Below are positions 23,358-31,514 of a stretch of DNA of 49,677 bases, piece after piece. The DNA comes from Reyranellaceae bacterium (lineage in GTDB: Bacteria > Pseudomonadota > Alphaproteobacteria > Reyranellales > Reyranellaceae): assembly GCA_022844045.1 (NCBI GenBank), contig JALHMM010000044.1, positions 1 to 49,677 on the forward strand. The letters run 5' to 3'. The translations under genes were made by a program, and so were the position numbers. The notes under the pieces are model-generated. The model did no database searches. It saw only the letters and a program-made list of their open reading frames with translations, and was not told where the DNA came from. How positions within the stretch are numbered: the first letter of the stretch is position 1; each line of letters opens with the position of its first letter.

Positions 23358-24548
23358 CTACACCGCCTTGCGCGCGCGCAGATCGGCGATGGCGGCGGAG
23401 TCGTAGCCCAGCTCGGCGAGGATCTCGTCGGTGTGCTCGCCGGCCTCCGGTGCGCCGTGATGCGTGTCCAACGCCGTGCGGCTCATGCCGATCGGCTGGT
23501 TCACCAGATGGATCTCGCCCAGCTTGGGATGCTGGACCGCGACCTCCATCTTGTTGTGGATCACCTGCGCGTCGGCGAAGACCTGGTCCATCGAGTAGAT
23601 GTGGCCGCAGGGCACGCCGCCCTTGTTCAGCGCGTCGACCCAGTGCTGGCTGGTGTTGGTTTTCGTGATCGCGTTGATCTGCGCGTTCATCTCGACGCGG
23701 TTCTTCGAGCGGTCGGCGGGGGTGACGAAACGCGGGTCGGTCTTCCAGTCCTCGCGCCCCATGATGGCGCAGAAGCGTTCCCAGATCGCGCCCGGCGAGG
23801 TGGCGATGTTGATGTGGCCGTCGCTGGTGACGAACACACCCGTCGGGATGCCGGTGGGATGATCGTTACCGGCCTGCGGCGGCACCTTGCGGTCCATGGT
23901 CCAGCGCGCCGCCTGGAAGTCGCACAGCGCCAAGAGCGCCTGCAGCAGCGAGGTGTGCACCCACTGACCCTCGCCCGAGGTCTCGCGTTCGAGCAGGGCG
24001 GCGAGGATGCCGAAGGACAGGTAGACGCCGGCGCTGGAATCGGCGACGGCGATGCCGGCGCGCACCGGTCCCTGGCCGGGCAGGCCGGTGACCGACATCA
24101 GGCCGCTCATGCCCTGGGCGATCTGGTCGTAGCCGGGACGGTTGGCGTAGGGGCCGCTCTGGCCGAAGCCGGAGATGCTGCCCAGCACGATGCGCTTGTT
24201 GATCGAACGCAAGGTCTCGTAGTCCAGGCCCAGCCGCTTCTTCACGTCGGGCCTGTAGTTCTCGACCACGACGTCCGAGACCTTCACCAGCTTGTGCAGG
24301 ACCGCGCGGCCTTCCTCGGTCTTGAGGTTGAGCGTGATCGAGCGCCGGTTGCGCTGCAGGTTCTGGAAGTCGCTGCCGTGCCGGCCGCCGCCCAGGATCT
24401 CGACGGTGCCCGAATCCTCGATCTTGATGACATCGGCGCCCCAATCGGCGAGCTGGCGCGCCGCCGTCGGTCCAGCGCGGGCGCGGGTGAGGTCGAGGAC
24501 CTTGAAGCGGGCCAGGGGTCCGCTGCGGCGGCTACGCGTATCGGGCAT
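23358..24548 (-). CDS. CaiB/BaiF (family III) CoA-transferase
   Basis: A 396-residue family III CoA-transferase, which moves CoA between carboxylic acids. FKVLDLTRARAGPTAARQLADW followed by GADVIKIE is the N-terminal signature; SGFGQSGPYANRPGYDQIAQ with MSGLMSVTG follows, and IAVADSSAGVYLSFGILAAL holds the catalytic-region Asp. C-terminal HPKLGEIHLVNQPIGMS is also typical. Length is normal. Donor and acceptor acids are not predictable. It diverges from the HIT gene with 75 bp between. Confidence 0.92.
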   Translation of the reverse strand: MPDTRSRRSGPLARFKVLDLTRARAGPTAARQLADWGADVIKIEDSGTVEILGGGRHGSDFQNLQRNRRSITLNLKTEEGRAVLHKLVKVSDVVVENYRPDVKKRLGLDYETLRSINKRIVLGSISGFGQSGPYANRPGYDQIAQGMSGLMSVTGLPGQGPVRAGIAVADSSAGVYLSFGILAALLERETSGEGQWVHTSLLQALLALCDFQAARWTMDRKVPPQAGNDHPTGIPTGVFVTSDGHINIATSPGAIWERFCAIMGREDWKTDPRFVTPADRSKNRVEMNAQINAITKTNTSQHWVDALNKGGVPCGHIYSMDQVFADAQVIHNKMEVAVQHPKLGEIHLVNQPIGMSRTALDTHHGAPEAGEHTDEILAELGYDSAAIADLRARKAV

Positions 24549-24581
24549 CGGTCGAGCGTCTCGTGGTTTGGGCCAACTCTG

Positions 24582-25952
24582 TTAGCATCGCGCGGAACCA
24601 ACACCGCTGTCGAGGAGCCGGCCATGGCGCATCCGACTGATCCGAATTGCGTCTTCTGCAAGATTGTCGCCGGCGCGATCCCGTGCTTCCGCCTGTATGA
24701 GGACGACGACACCATCGCCTTCATGGACATCAATCCGGCCAACGAGGGCCATGCGCTCGCCGTCGCCAAGGGCCACTGGCCGACCGTGCACGACATCCCC
24801 GCCGACGTGCTGGGCGCCGTCGCGCAGACGGCGCAGCGTGTATCGAAGGCGGTGCACAAGACCCTGTCGCCCGACGGCATCAACCTGATCCAGGCCAACG
24901 GCCCGGGCGCGGCGCAGAGCGTGCCGCACCTGCATATCCACATCCTGCCGCGCTGGCAGAGTGACGGCCTGGCGATCAACTGGCACCCCAAGCCGGGCGA
25001 CATGGCGAAGATCAAGGCCCTGCACGCGCGCATCCTGGCGAACATGGGGTGACTCCGGCGGGTCGCGATTCGCATGGTTTCCTATCGTCCCGTGTCCAGC
25101 GCCGGCCACCTTTGGCGGTGATGGCGCCTCGGGCGCGCCCATCGCACATGGTTTGCTATTGTTTTCCTTCTCCCCGCGCATGCGGGGAGAAGGGCTGGAG
25201 GCGATAGCCGCGAACTTGGCCTGCGCCTGGGTCAGCGCGGCCAGCGCCGCGTCGCGCTCTTTCTCGGCCTCGATCAGCCTGATCGTCGCCTCCCGCCAGT
25301 CTCCCGCGAGCTTGGCGATCGCGTGCTCGTAGCGCGCGCGATCCGCCGATGGCAGCGTCGGCTCGGTCCGTTCGGCGAACAGCCCCATACGATCCGTCAG
25401 CGCGGCCAGCGCCCGCAGCTTGTGTAGCTTCAAGCGCACCTGTTGCTCTGGTTTTCTATGGTTTGAGACCTTCAACTCGACGATTCCGGCGCGCTGCGCC
25501 CGGCTCGCCTTGTCCAGGTCGATGCGCGGGCGGCCGTCCTCCTCGACCTGGATGTAGTCGTCGATATTGGCGAAGGCGATCCGGGCGTATTCGCGCCCGA
25601 TGCGCGCGACAGAGAGTTCCAGCGCGGCGGCGACGCGCTGGCGGCCGACCGTGACGGCGGCCTCTATATGGGGCTGGCGCAGCAGCCGGGAGGCGCTGGG
25701 CTGGGCGCCGCGCGGGGAGTAGCCGGCGCGGATATAGGCGCGGGTGGCGTTGCCGTCCTTGAGGAACTCCAGGACGAAGCGCTCGTGACGGGGTGAGATG
25801 ACTCTGACCTCACCCTGAGGAGCGCCGATGGGCGCGTCTCGAAGGGTGGGCGACGATTCGGTGTGTGGCCCATGCTTCGAGACGGCCGCAAGCGCGGCCT
25901 CCTCAGCATGAGGTCGGGGATTGGGCGAGAGGGGCGTAGTTTGGTCGGCCAT
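24582..25952 (-). CDS. Orphan terminase small-subunit-like ORF interrupted by palindromic repeats
   Basis: Residues about 50-230 (25805 down to 25195) resemble phage terminase small subunits: ERFVLEFLKDGNATRAYIRA and GYSPRGAQPSASRLLRQPHI are the helix-turn-helix DNA-recognition start, and a coiled-coil-like RLIEAEKERDAALAALTQAQ follows. The first 12 residues lead into 37 residues encoded by a palindromic repeat (25806-25916). At the other end a 28-bp palindrome (25166-25193) is read as SPSPRMRGEK, after which the frame runs 580 bp, antisense through the HIT gene, to a stop at 24582; that part is surely not a natural protein end. There is no large terminase, portal or capsid gene, so this is a phage relic or a domesticated DNA-binding protein. 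Confidence 0.5.
   Translation of the reverse strand: MADQTTPLSPNPRPHAEEAALAAVSKHGPHTESSPTLRDAPIGAPQGEVRVISPRHERFVLEFLKDGNATRAYIRAGYSPRGAQPSASRLLRQPHIEAAVTVGRQRVAAALELSVARIGREYARIAFANIDDYIQVEEDGRPRIDLDKASRAQRAGIVELKVSNHRKPEQQVRLKLHKLRALAALTDRMGLFAERTEPTLPSADRARYEHAIAKLAGDWREATIRLIEAEKERDAALAALTQAQAKFAAIASSPSPRMRGEKENNSKPCAMGAPEAPSPPKVAGAGHGTIGNHANRDPPESPHVRQDARVQGLDLRHVARLGVPVDRQAVTLPARQDVDMQVRHALRRARAVGLDQVDAVGRQGLVHRLRYTLRRLRDGAQHVGGDVVHGRPVALGDGERMALVGRIDVHEGDGVVVLIQAEARDRAGDNLAEDAIRISRMRHGRLLDSGVGSARC
24624..25052 (+). CDS. HIT-family (Hint-like) nucleotide-binding protein
   Basis: A 142-residue histidine-triad protein. The triad is His102-Leu-His104-Ile-His106 (PHLHIHILPRW), catalysing hydrolysis of AMP-lysine or nucleoside phosphoramidates in Hint-type relatives; CVFCKIVAGAIP near the N terminus is the standard opening with its Cys pair. 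AQSVPHLHIH preserves the Gln-Ser and the phosphate-binding Ser. The start has GAGGAG upstream. The whole gene is covered on the other strand by the 3' part of the terminase-like ORF, which I regard as non-coding there. Confidence 0.93.
   Translation: MAHPTDPNCVFCKIVAGAIPCFRLYEDDDTIAFMDINPANEGHALAVAKGHWPTVHDIPADVLGAVAQTAQRVSKAVHKTLSPDGINLIQANGPGAAQSVPHLHIHILPRWQSDGLAINWHPKPGDMAKIKALHARILANMG
25166..25193. repeat. Single 28-bp palindrome CCTTCTCCCCGC/GCGGGGAGAAGG
   Basis: A nearly perfect palindrome centred on GCATGC, the end unit of the CCTTCTCCCC-type element seen as a pair at 39653-39806. It sits where the terminase-like homology stops and its frame runs on. Confidence 0.8.
25806..25916. 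repeat. Second palindrome family (GACCTCACCCTGAGGAG type), in frame in the terminase-like ORF
   Basis: Left part GACCTCACCCTGAGGAGCGC with CGTCTCGAAGGGTGGG pairs imperfectly with the right part CCCATGCTTCGAGACGGCCG with GCCTCCTCAGCATGAGGTC. The 111 bp is 37 codons with no stop in the ORF frame. Confidence 0.8.
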
Positions 25953-26061
25953 ACCGACCAGGATACGCCCACGCGCCGAAACCCTCGATTTCCGCCGCTA
26001 CGAGCGTCGAACTGGGGGACAAGGTCGTTGGGAGACCGGGCTTTCTGTTTTCGGGCCGCAC

Positions 26062-26096
26062 CGCTCCAGCGACGCTTATGATGCGTCGCTGGAGCG
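26062..26096. repeat. Perfect 14-bp inverted repeat with 7-nt loop
   Basis: CGCTCCAGCGACGC, loop TTATGAT, GCGTCGCTGGAGCG. It lies between the terminase-like ORF and the Fe(III)-type binding-protein gene, 136 bp before the latter's ATG. A terminator (no T-run), an operator or an attenuator are all possible. Confidence 0.8.
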
Positions 26097-26231
26097 ACGC
26101 GACCCGAAGGCGGCGGCAAACCAGAGGCGATCATCCTGCCCCGTCGGCGGCGGAAGGGAGGAGAAAGTCGCCAACGCAGGCCGAGGCGTGCTTAGATCGC
26201 GTTACGGATTTGTGTCATTGGGGAGGATCTC

Positions 26232-27263
26232 ATGCGCGCGACACGCGCCGCCGGGCTGATCGCCGGTCTGACCATCGCCGCGCTCGGCACGCCCGCGCTC
26301 GGCCAGGGCAAGCTCAACATGTACTGCACCGCCAACGAGGAGTGGTGCAAGGTCATGGCCAACGAGTTCAACAAGAAGACCGGCATCGACATCGCCTTCA
26401 CGCGCCGCGGCACCGGCGAGACCTACGCGATGATCAAGGCCGAGAAGGACAATCCCAAGGGCGACGTCTGGTGGGGCGGCACCGGCGATCCCCATCTGCA
26501 GGCGGCCGAGGAGAAGCTCACCGTCAAGTACGAGCCGGCGGTGCTGAAGGAGCTGCATCCCTGGGCCAAGGCGCAGTGGGATCGCAGCGGCGGCCGCACG
26601 GTCGGCATCTACATGGGCGCCATCGGCTTCGTCTACAACAAGGAGGTCGCGGCCAAGAAGGGCGTGACGCCGCCGGCGTGCTGGGCCGATCTGCTGAAGC
26701 CGGAATTCAAGGGCGAGATCCAGATGCCCAACCCGCATTCGTCGGGCACCGCCTACACGACGATCGCCACGCTGGTGCAGCTCTGGGGCGAGGACAAGGC
26801 CTTCGACTACCTGAAGAAGCTGCACGCCAGCATCAACCAGTACACCAAGCAGGGGCCGGCGCCGGGCCAGGCCGCGGCGCGCGGCGAGACCATGATCGCC
26901 ATCACCTTCCTGCACGACGGCGCCATGAGCAAGCGGCGCGGCTTTCCGGTCGAAGGCGTGGCGCCGTGCGAGGGCACGGGCTACGAGATCGGCTCGATGT
27001 CGATCATCGACGGCGCGCGCAATCTCGCCAACGCCAAGCGCTACTACGACTTCGCGCTGTCGGTCGACGGCCAGCGCCTGGCCGATGCCGGCGAGAGCTA
27101 CCAGGCGCCGTCGAACAGGGGCACGCCGCCGTCGCCGTACTCGCCCGATCTGTCGAAGATCAAGCTGATCGACTACGACTTCGCCAAGTACGGCTCGAGC
27201 GCTGAGCGCCGCCGCCTGCTGGCGCGCTGGGACGCCGAGCTGAAGGTCGGCGCGCCGAAGTAA
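26232..27263 (+). CDS. Periplasmic iron(III)-type ABC substrate-binding protein
   Basis: A 343-residue solute-binding protein of the FbpA/AfuA type with a Sec signal peptide (MRATRAAGLIAGLTIAALGT...PALG). The mature start KLNMYCTANEEWCKVMANEF resembles the usual first strand LNVYCS, and KKTGIDIAFTRRGTGETYA, VWWGGTGDPHLQAAEE, YMGAIGFVYNKE and PNPHSSGTAYTT follow the family order. It has an unusual number of Cys (TANEEWCK, PPACWAD, APCEG). Related receptors also bind phosphonates or thiamine, so iron is likely but not proven. The permease begins 4 bp after the stop; a GGGGAGGA ribosome-binding site precedes the ATG. Confidence 0.88.
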   Translation: MRATRAAGLIAGLTIAALGTPALGQGKLNMYCTANEEWCKVMANEFNKKTGIDIAFTRRGTGETYAMIKAEKDNPKGDVWWGGTGDPHLQAAEEKLTVKYEPAVLKELHPWAKAQWDRSGGRTVGIYMGAIGFVYNKEVAAKKGVTPPACWADLLKPEFKGEIQMPNPHSSGTAYTTIATLVQLWGEDKAFDYLKKLHASINQYTKQGPAPGQAAARGETMIAITFLHDGAMSKRRGFPVEGVAPCEGTGYEIGSMSIIDGARNLANAKRYYDFALSVDGQRLADAGESYQAPSNRGTPPSPYSPDLSKIKLIDYDFAKYGSSAERRRLLARWDAELKVGAPK

Positions 27264-27267
27264 GCTA

Positions 27268-29565
27268 ATGTCGCGCGCCGCACGCTGGTGGCTCGCCGTC
27301 GGCTGGGCGGCGATGCTGCTGCTGCCGTGGTACGCGCTCGAGGACGGTCTTTTCTCGCTCGCCTGGCTGCGCGATCCCTGGGGCGAGGACGCCGCGCCAC
27401 TGATCGTGCAGGTCCTGCGCCACGGCCGCATCTGGCTGGCGCCGCTGCTGCTGGCTTTCGCCGTTCCATTGCTCTTCTACCTTCCCCCGCTGGCGGGGGA
27501 AGGTGGCGCGAAGCGCCGGATGGGGGTGGTTGGTGCGACAACACCGCCGTCCTCGTCTGGCCGCGATGCTGGCCACCCCCATCCGCCCTTCGGGCACCTT
27601 CCCCCGCCAGCGGGGGAAGGTAAGAGGCGAACCGTCGCCCTCGCGCTCATGCTCTGTGGCGCGCTGGGGCTTGTCTGGTTGTTCGGCCAGGGCTTCGCCA
27701 TCGGCGCGCGCGGCCTGAGCTGGGGCTGGGCGAAAGAGCTCTACGGCGATTTCGAGGGCCGTCAATTCGGCCTCGGTTACGGTGGCATGATCGTCGCCGT
27801 CGCGCTGCTCTTCCTGCTCACCGAAGGCTGGGCGATGCGCGGCGCGTTGCGCGGCGACGCCTTCGTGCTGGGCTCGATCGGCCTCGTCGTCGCCACCACG
27901 ATGCTCTTCGTCTTCCTGCCTGTCGGCCTCGTGCTCGTGGGCGCGGCGCGCGTCGAGGACGGCTGGTCGCTGCTCGCCGTGGCCAAGCGCGTCACGTCGT
28001 CGGACATCTGGTCGCTGGGCTGCTTCGCCGGCGCCACCTGCGGCACGTTCTGGAAGACGCTGCTACTCGCCGTCGTGGTCGGCGCGCTGTCGACAGCGCT
28101 GGGCACCGCCTTCGCGCTGCTCGCCGTGCGCATGGGCTTTCGCTGGCAGGGCGCGCTGCGGCTGTTCGCGCTGCTGCCGATCATCACGCCGCCCTTCGTC
28201 GTCGGCCTCGCCATCATCCTGCTGGTCGGCCGCACCGGCGCGCTGACGGTGCTGATGGACGACTGGCTCGGCATCCCGCCGACGCGCTGGATCTACGGTT
28301 TCCCCGGCATGGCGCTGGCGCAGACGCTCAGCTTCACGCCCATCGCCTTCCTGATCATGATCGGCGTGGTGCAGGGCATCAGCCCGACCATGGAGGAGGC
28401 GGCGCTGACCTTGCGCGCCTCGCCGGCGCGGTTGTTCCGCACCATCACCCTGCCGCTGATGCGCCCCGGCCTCGCCAATGCCTTCCTGGTCGGTGTGCTC
28501 GAGAGCATCTCCGATCTCGGCAATCCGGTGATCCTCGCCGGCAACTACGATGTGCTCTCGGTGCAGATCTATTTCGCGCTGGTCGGCGCGCAGGTCGATG
28601 GCGGCCGCGCCGCTGGCCTCGCCATCGTGTTGCTCGGCCTGGCGCTGGCGGTCTTCGTGCTGCAGGCCTTCTGGCTCGGCAACCGCTCCTACACCACCGT
28701 CGCCGGCAAGGGCGATGCCGGCACGCACGCGCCGCTACCGCGGGCGATCCGCCGCGCCGTTTACTGGACCACGCTGCCGTGGATCGGTTTCACCATCGCG
28801 GTCTACGCCACCATCGCCTTCGGCGGCTTCGTCACCAATGTCGGCCGCGATCACTCCTTCACCTTGAGCCATTTCGTCGATCTGTTCTCGATCGAGACCG
28901 GCGCCGGCGGCCTCGCGTGGACCGGCGGCGCGTGGAAGTCGCTGGGCACGACGCTCGAAACCGCATTGATCGCGGCACCACTCACTGCGCTGCTCGGCCT
29001 GCTCACCGCCTATGTGCTGGCGCGCCAGGTCTTCGCCGGTAAGGGCGCCTTCGAGTTCATCACCATGCTGAGCTTCGCCATTCCCGGCACGGTGATCGGG
29101 CTGAGCTACATCGTCGCCTTCAACACGCCGCCGGTCGAGCTCACCGGCACCATGGCGATCCTGGTGATCTGCTTCATCTTCCGCGATATGCCGGTCGGTA
29201 TCCGCGCCGGCGTCGCGGCGCTCAGCCAGATCGACCGCAGCCTCGACGAGAGCTCACTCACCCTGCGCCATGGCGGCTTCGCCACGGTGCGCCGCGTGAT
29301 CCTGCCATTGATTCGCCCGGCGATTGTCGCCGCTTTGGTCTTCGGCCTGGTGCGCGCCATGACCTCGCTGTCGGCGGTGATCTTCCTCGCCACGGCGCGA
29401 CACAACCTGTCGACGACCTACATCGTGGCGCAGATCGAGACGGCGCGCTTCGGCACGGCGATCGCCTATTCGGCGGCGCTGATCGCCATCATGGCGGCGC
29501 TGATTCTGATCATCCAATGGCTGGTCGGCGAGCGCCGCCTGGGCCGCCGCGCGCTGCAGACATGA
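27268..29565 (+). CDS. Fbp-type fused ABC permease with an in-frame palindromic element
   Basis: A 765-residue permease made of two MalF-like halves in one chain, the FbpB/AfuB architecture. The two EAA loops are visible: MEEAALTLRASPARLFRTIT at about 375-394 and LDESSLTLRHGGFATVRRVI in the second half. Residues about 71-118 are encoded by a 141-bp palindromic element (27480-27620): LPPLAGEGGAKRRMGVVGAT, then GHPHPPFGHLPPPAGEGK. It falls between the hydrophobic segments IWLAPLLLAFAVPLLFY and VALALMLCGALGLVWLF, so it would form a hydrophilic loop. Without it the protein would be about 718 residues, close to relatives. Partners are the receptor before it and the ATPase after it. Confidence 0.88.
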   Translation: MSRAARWWLAVGWAAMLLLPWYALEDGLFSLAWLRDPWGEDAAPLIVQVLRHGRIWLAPLLLAFAVPLLFYLPPLAGEGGAKRRMGVVGATTPPSSSGRDAGHPHPPFGHLPPPAGEGKRRTVALALMLCGALGLVWLFGQGFAIGARGLSWGWAKELYGDFEGRQFGLGYGGMIVAVALLFLLTEGWAMRGALRGDAFVLGSIGLVVATTMLFVFLPVGLVLVGAARVEDGWSLLAVAKRVTSSDIWSLGCFAGATCGTFWKTLLLAVVVGALSTALGTAFALLAVRMGFRWQGALRLFALLPIITPPFVVGLAIILLVGRTGALTVLMDDWLGIPPTRWIYGFPGMALAQTLSFTPIAFLIMIGVVQGISPTMEEAALTLRASPARLFRTITLPLMRPGLANAFLVGVLESISDLGNPVILAGNYDVLSVQIYFALVGAQVDGGRAAGLAIVLLGLALAVFVLQAFWLGNRSYTTVAGKGDAGTHAPLPRAIRRAVYWTTLPWIGFTIAVYATIAFGGFVTNVGRDHSFTLSHFVDLFSIETGAGGLAWTGGAWKSLGTTLETALIAAPLTALLGLLTAYVLARQVFAGKGAFEFITMLSFAIPGTVIGLSYIVAFNTPPVELTGTMAILVICFIFRDMPVGIRAGVAALSQIDRSLDESSLTLRHGGFATVRRVILPLIRPAIVAALVFGLVRAMTSLSAVIFLATARHNLSTTYIVAQIETARFGTAIAYSAALIAIMAALILIIQWLVGERRLGRRALQT
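27480..27620. repeat. 141-bp palindromic element inside the permease coding sequence
   Basis: Ends CCTTCCCCCGCTGGCGGGGG(AAGG) and CCTTCCCCCGCCAGCGGGGG(AAGG); inside are GGCGCGAAGCGCC and GCCCTTCGGGC stems and GGATGGGGGTGG...CACCCCCATCC arms. It has the same length and inner layout as the intergenic copy at 6982-7122. 141 bp is exactly 47 codons, and the frame has no stop. Confidence 0.92.
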
Positions 29566-29578
29566 CCCGGACGCATCC

Positions 29579-30634
29579 ATGAGCACGCCCGCCGCCGTCG
29601 AATTCGCCAATGTCAGCCGCCGCTTCGGCGCGGTGGTCGCCGTCGACTCGATCTCCTTTCGCGTCGAGCCCGGCAGCCTTGTGACGCTGCTCGGCCCCTC
29701 GGGCTGCGGCAAGACCACGACCTTGCGCATGATCGCCGGGCTGGAGATGCCCAGCGACGGCACCATCCGCATCGGCGAGCGCGACGTCACACGCATCTCG
29801 GCGGCCGAGCGCGACGTGTCGATGGTGTTCCAGTCCTACGCGCTCTTCCCGCACATGAACGTGCTGGAAAACGTCGGCTATGGCCTCGCCGTCTCGCCCA
29901 TGACGGCGGCGCAACGCGACGAGAAGGCGCGCGCCTTCCTGCGCAAAGTCGGGCTGGAGGGCTACGAGCGGCGCCAGATCGGCGCGCTGTCGGGCGGCCA
30001 GCAGCAGCGCGTGGCGTTGGCGCGCGCGCTGGTGCTCGAGCCGCAGGTGCTGCTGTTCGACGAGCCGCTCAGCAACCTCGACGCCAAATTGCGCCGGCGC
30101 ATGCGCGACGAGATCCGCGACTTGCAGCGCGAGCTGGGCATCACCGCGGTCTATGTCACGCACGACCAGGAGGAGGCGATGGCCGTCTCCGACCGGATCG
30201 TGGTGATGAAGGACGGCCACATCGCGCAGATGGGCGCGCCCGAGCAGCTCTACGAGGCGCCGGTCGACCGCTTCGTCGCCGATTTCATCGGTGGCGCGAA
30301 CCTTGTCGATTGCGAGATCGCCGTCGTCGAGGGCGACATGATGCGCGTCGCTGTCGGCGGCACGACTTTATCTCTGCCGGCGCGCGGCCTGCGCACCGGC
30401 CCTGCGACGCTCGCCATCCGCTACGCCGCCGTGCGCCTGGTGGCGGGCGGCGGTGGGGCATTGACCGGCGCCGTGCGCAAAGCCACCTATCTCGGCTCGC
30501 ACTGGGAATTCACGATCGACTCGCCGATCGGCGAACTGTTCGTCGTCGAGGCGGATCTCACCAATCGCCTGAAAGCCGGCGTGCCCGTCGCCATCACCTT
30601 CCGCGATCGCGGTCTGGCGTTGGTGGCGCGCTAG
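29579..30634 (+). CDS. Fbp-type ABC transporter ATP-binding protein
   Basis: A 351-residue ATPase with all ABC motifs: Walker A GPSGCGKTTTLRM (about 36-48), Q-loop VFQSYALFPHMNV, signature LSGGQQQRVALARAL, Walker B VLLFDEPLSNLDAKLRRRM, and H-loop VYVTHDQEEAMAVSDRI. A TOBE-type domain occupies the last 100 residues. It begins 13 bp after the permease stop and completes the receptor-permease-ATPase operon. The 3' end is followed at 5 bp by a palindromic element. Confidence 0.93.
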   Translation: MSTPAAVEFANVSRRFGAVVAVDSISFRVEPGSLVTLLGPSGCGKTTTLRMIAGLEMPSDGTIRIGERDVTRISAAERDVSMVFQSYALFPHMNVLENVGYGLAVSPMTAAQRDEKARAFLRKVGLEGYERRQIGALSGGQQQRVALARALVLEPQVLLFDEPLSNLDAKLRRRMRDEIRDLQRELGITAVYVTHDQEEAMAVSDRIVVMKDGHIAQMGAPEQLYEAPVDRFVADFIGGANLVDCEIAVVEGDMMRVAVGGTTLSLPARGLRTGPATLAIRYAAVRLVAGGGGALTGAVRKATYLGSHWEFTIDSPIGELFVVEADLTNRLKAGVPVAITFRDRGLALVAR

Positions 30635-30639
30635 TTTTC

Positions 30640-30762
30640 CCTTCCCCCGGAGGGGGAAGGTGGCGCGGAGCGACGGAAGGGGGATGTCGAAGACGGACTC
30701 CTGCGTTCGTCTTCGACATCCCCCTTCCGCCCTTCGGGCACCTTCCCCCTCCGGGGGAAGGG
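30640..30762. repeat. Palindromic element, 123 bp, subfamily 1, in a convergent gap
   Basis: End palindromes CCTTCCCCCGGAGGGGGAAG and CCTTCCCCCTCCGGGGGAAG, inner arms GGAAGGGGGATGTCGAAGAC and the matching GTCTTCGACATCCCCCTTCC. It fills almost the whole 134-bp gap between the converging ATPase and DUF1028 genes and could act as a terminator in both directions. Confidence 0.88.
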
Positions 30763-30768
30763 AAGAGG

Positions 30769-31482
30769 TCACTGTCTGTCCGCCGCCTTCATCTCCTCCA
30801 CCCGCCGCGCGATCTCGTCGAAGTCGAGCAGGCCGACGGGATTATCGCGGCGCGGGCTGAAGAGGCGGGCATAGGCGAAGCGTTCACGGCTGACCTCCTC
30901 CAGGCGTTTCAGTTCGTCCAAAGGCTCAACGTGGTCATCGACGCGCCAGTCGAAGTCGGGATAGTCCTCGGTCGAGACGATCTTCAGCGCCGCCGACTGC
31001 TTGCCGCGCTTGTCGCCGCCCACCGCCTCGCCGGCGCGCAGCGACTCGATCAGGCGGCGCGGGAAGGAGAGTTGCGGGTTGGCCTCGTAGAAGCGCGCCG
31101 TTTCCTCGATCACCTGCGGCCCGGCCAGCATGTTGCCGGCGACCGAGAAGGTCTCGCGCACGAGATGGCCGCACCAGTCCACGCATTGCGCGCCGGTATG
31201 GGCGGCGATGCCGCCGCGCGAATCCTGGATGTGCAGTTGGCGATGATCGCGGCCCTCGTCGGCGGCGGTCAACAGGCGCACCGCGTCGGCGGCGCCCACG
31301 CCCGCGCGCAGCAGGCGGATGCCGCGCGTGCCGTACATCGCGTTGGTGTTGGCCTGTGTCGCGATGGCGCCGACACCGCTCTCCATATGCGGCACGCGCG
31401 AGCCAACGCAGAACGACTTGGTAGCGACGCAGATGCCGAACGCGCCGCTCTTGGGGTCACGCGCGATGATGGACCAGGTCAT
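30769..31482 (-). CDS. DUF1028 family protein (Ntn-hydrolase-like fold)
   Basis: A 237-residue DUF1028 protein. The N terminus MTWSIIARDPKSGAFGICVA with TKSFCVGSRVPH and GVGAIATQANTN is the family signature; AGNMLAGPQVIEETARFYE is the second. Members are structurally like Ntn hydrolases, but no activity is agreed. The start at 31482 leaves the conserved Met-Thr-x-Ser at the N terminus and has GGGGA upstream. It follows ygfZ by 32 bp on the same strand. Confidence 0.88.
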   Translation of the reverse strand: MTWSIIARDPKSGAFGICVATKSFCVGSRVPHMESGVGAIATQANTNAMYGTRGIRLLRAGVGAADAVRLLTAADEGRDHRQLHIQDSRGGIAAHTGAQCVDWCGHLVRETFSVAGNMLAGPQVIEETARFYEANPQLSFPRRLIESLRAGEAVGGDKRGKQSAALKIVSTEDYPDFDWRVDDHVEPLDELKRLEEVSRERFAYARLFSPRRDNPVGLLDFDEIARRVEEMKAADRQ

Positions 31483-31514
31483 GGAAGTCCCCTTCTTTCG
31501 TGAAGGGGAGACTA

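Noticed and set aside
25195..25952. Prophage
   Set aside because: Only a terminase-small-subunit-like ORF is present; there is no portal, capsid, tail, lysis or integrase gene on either side.
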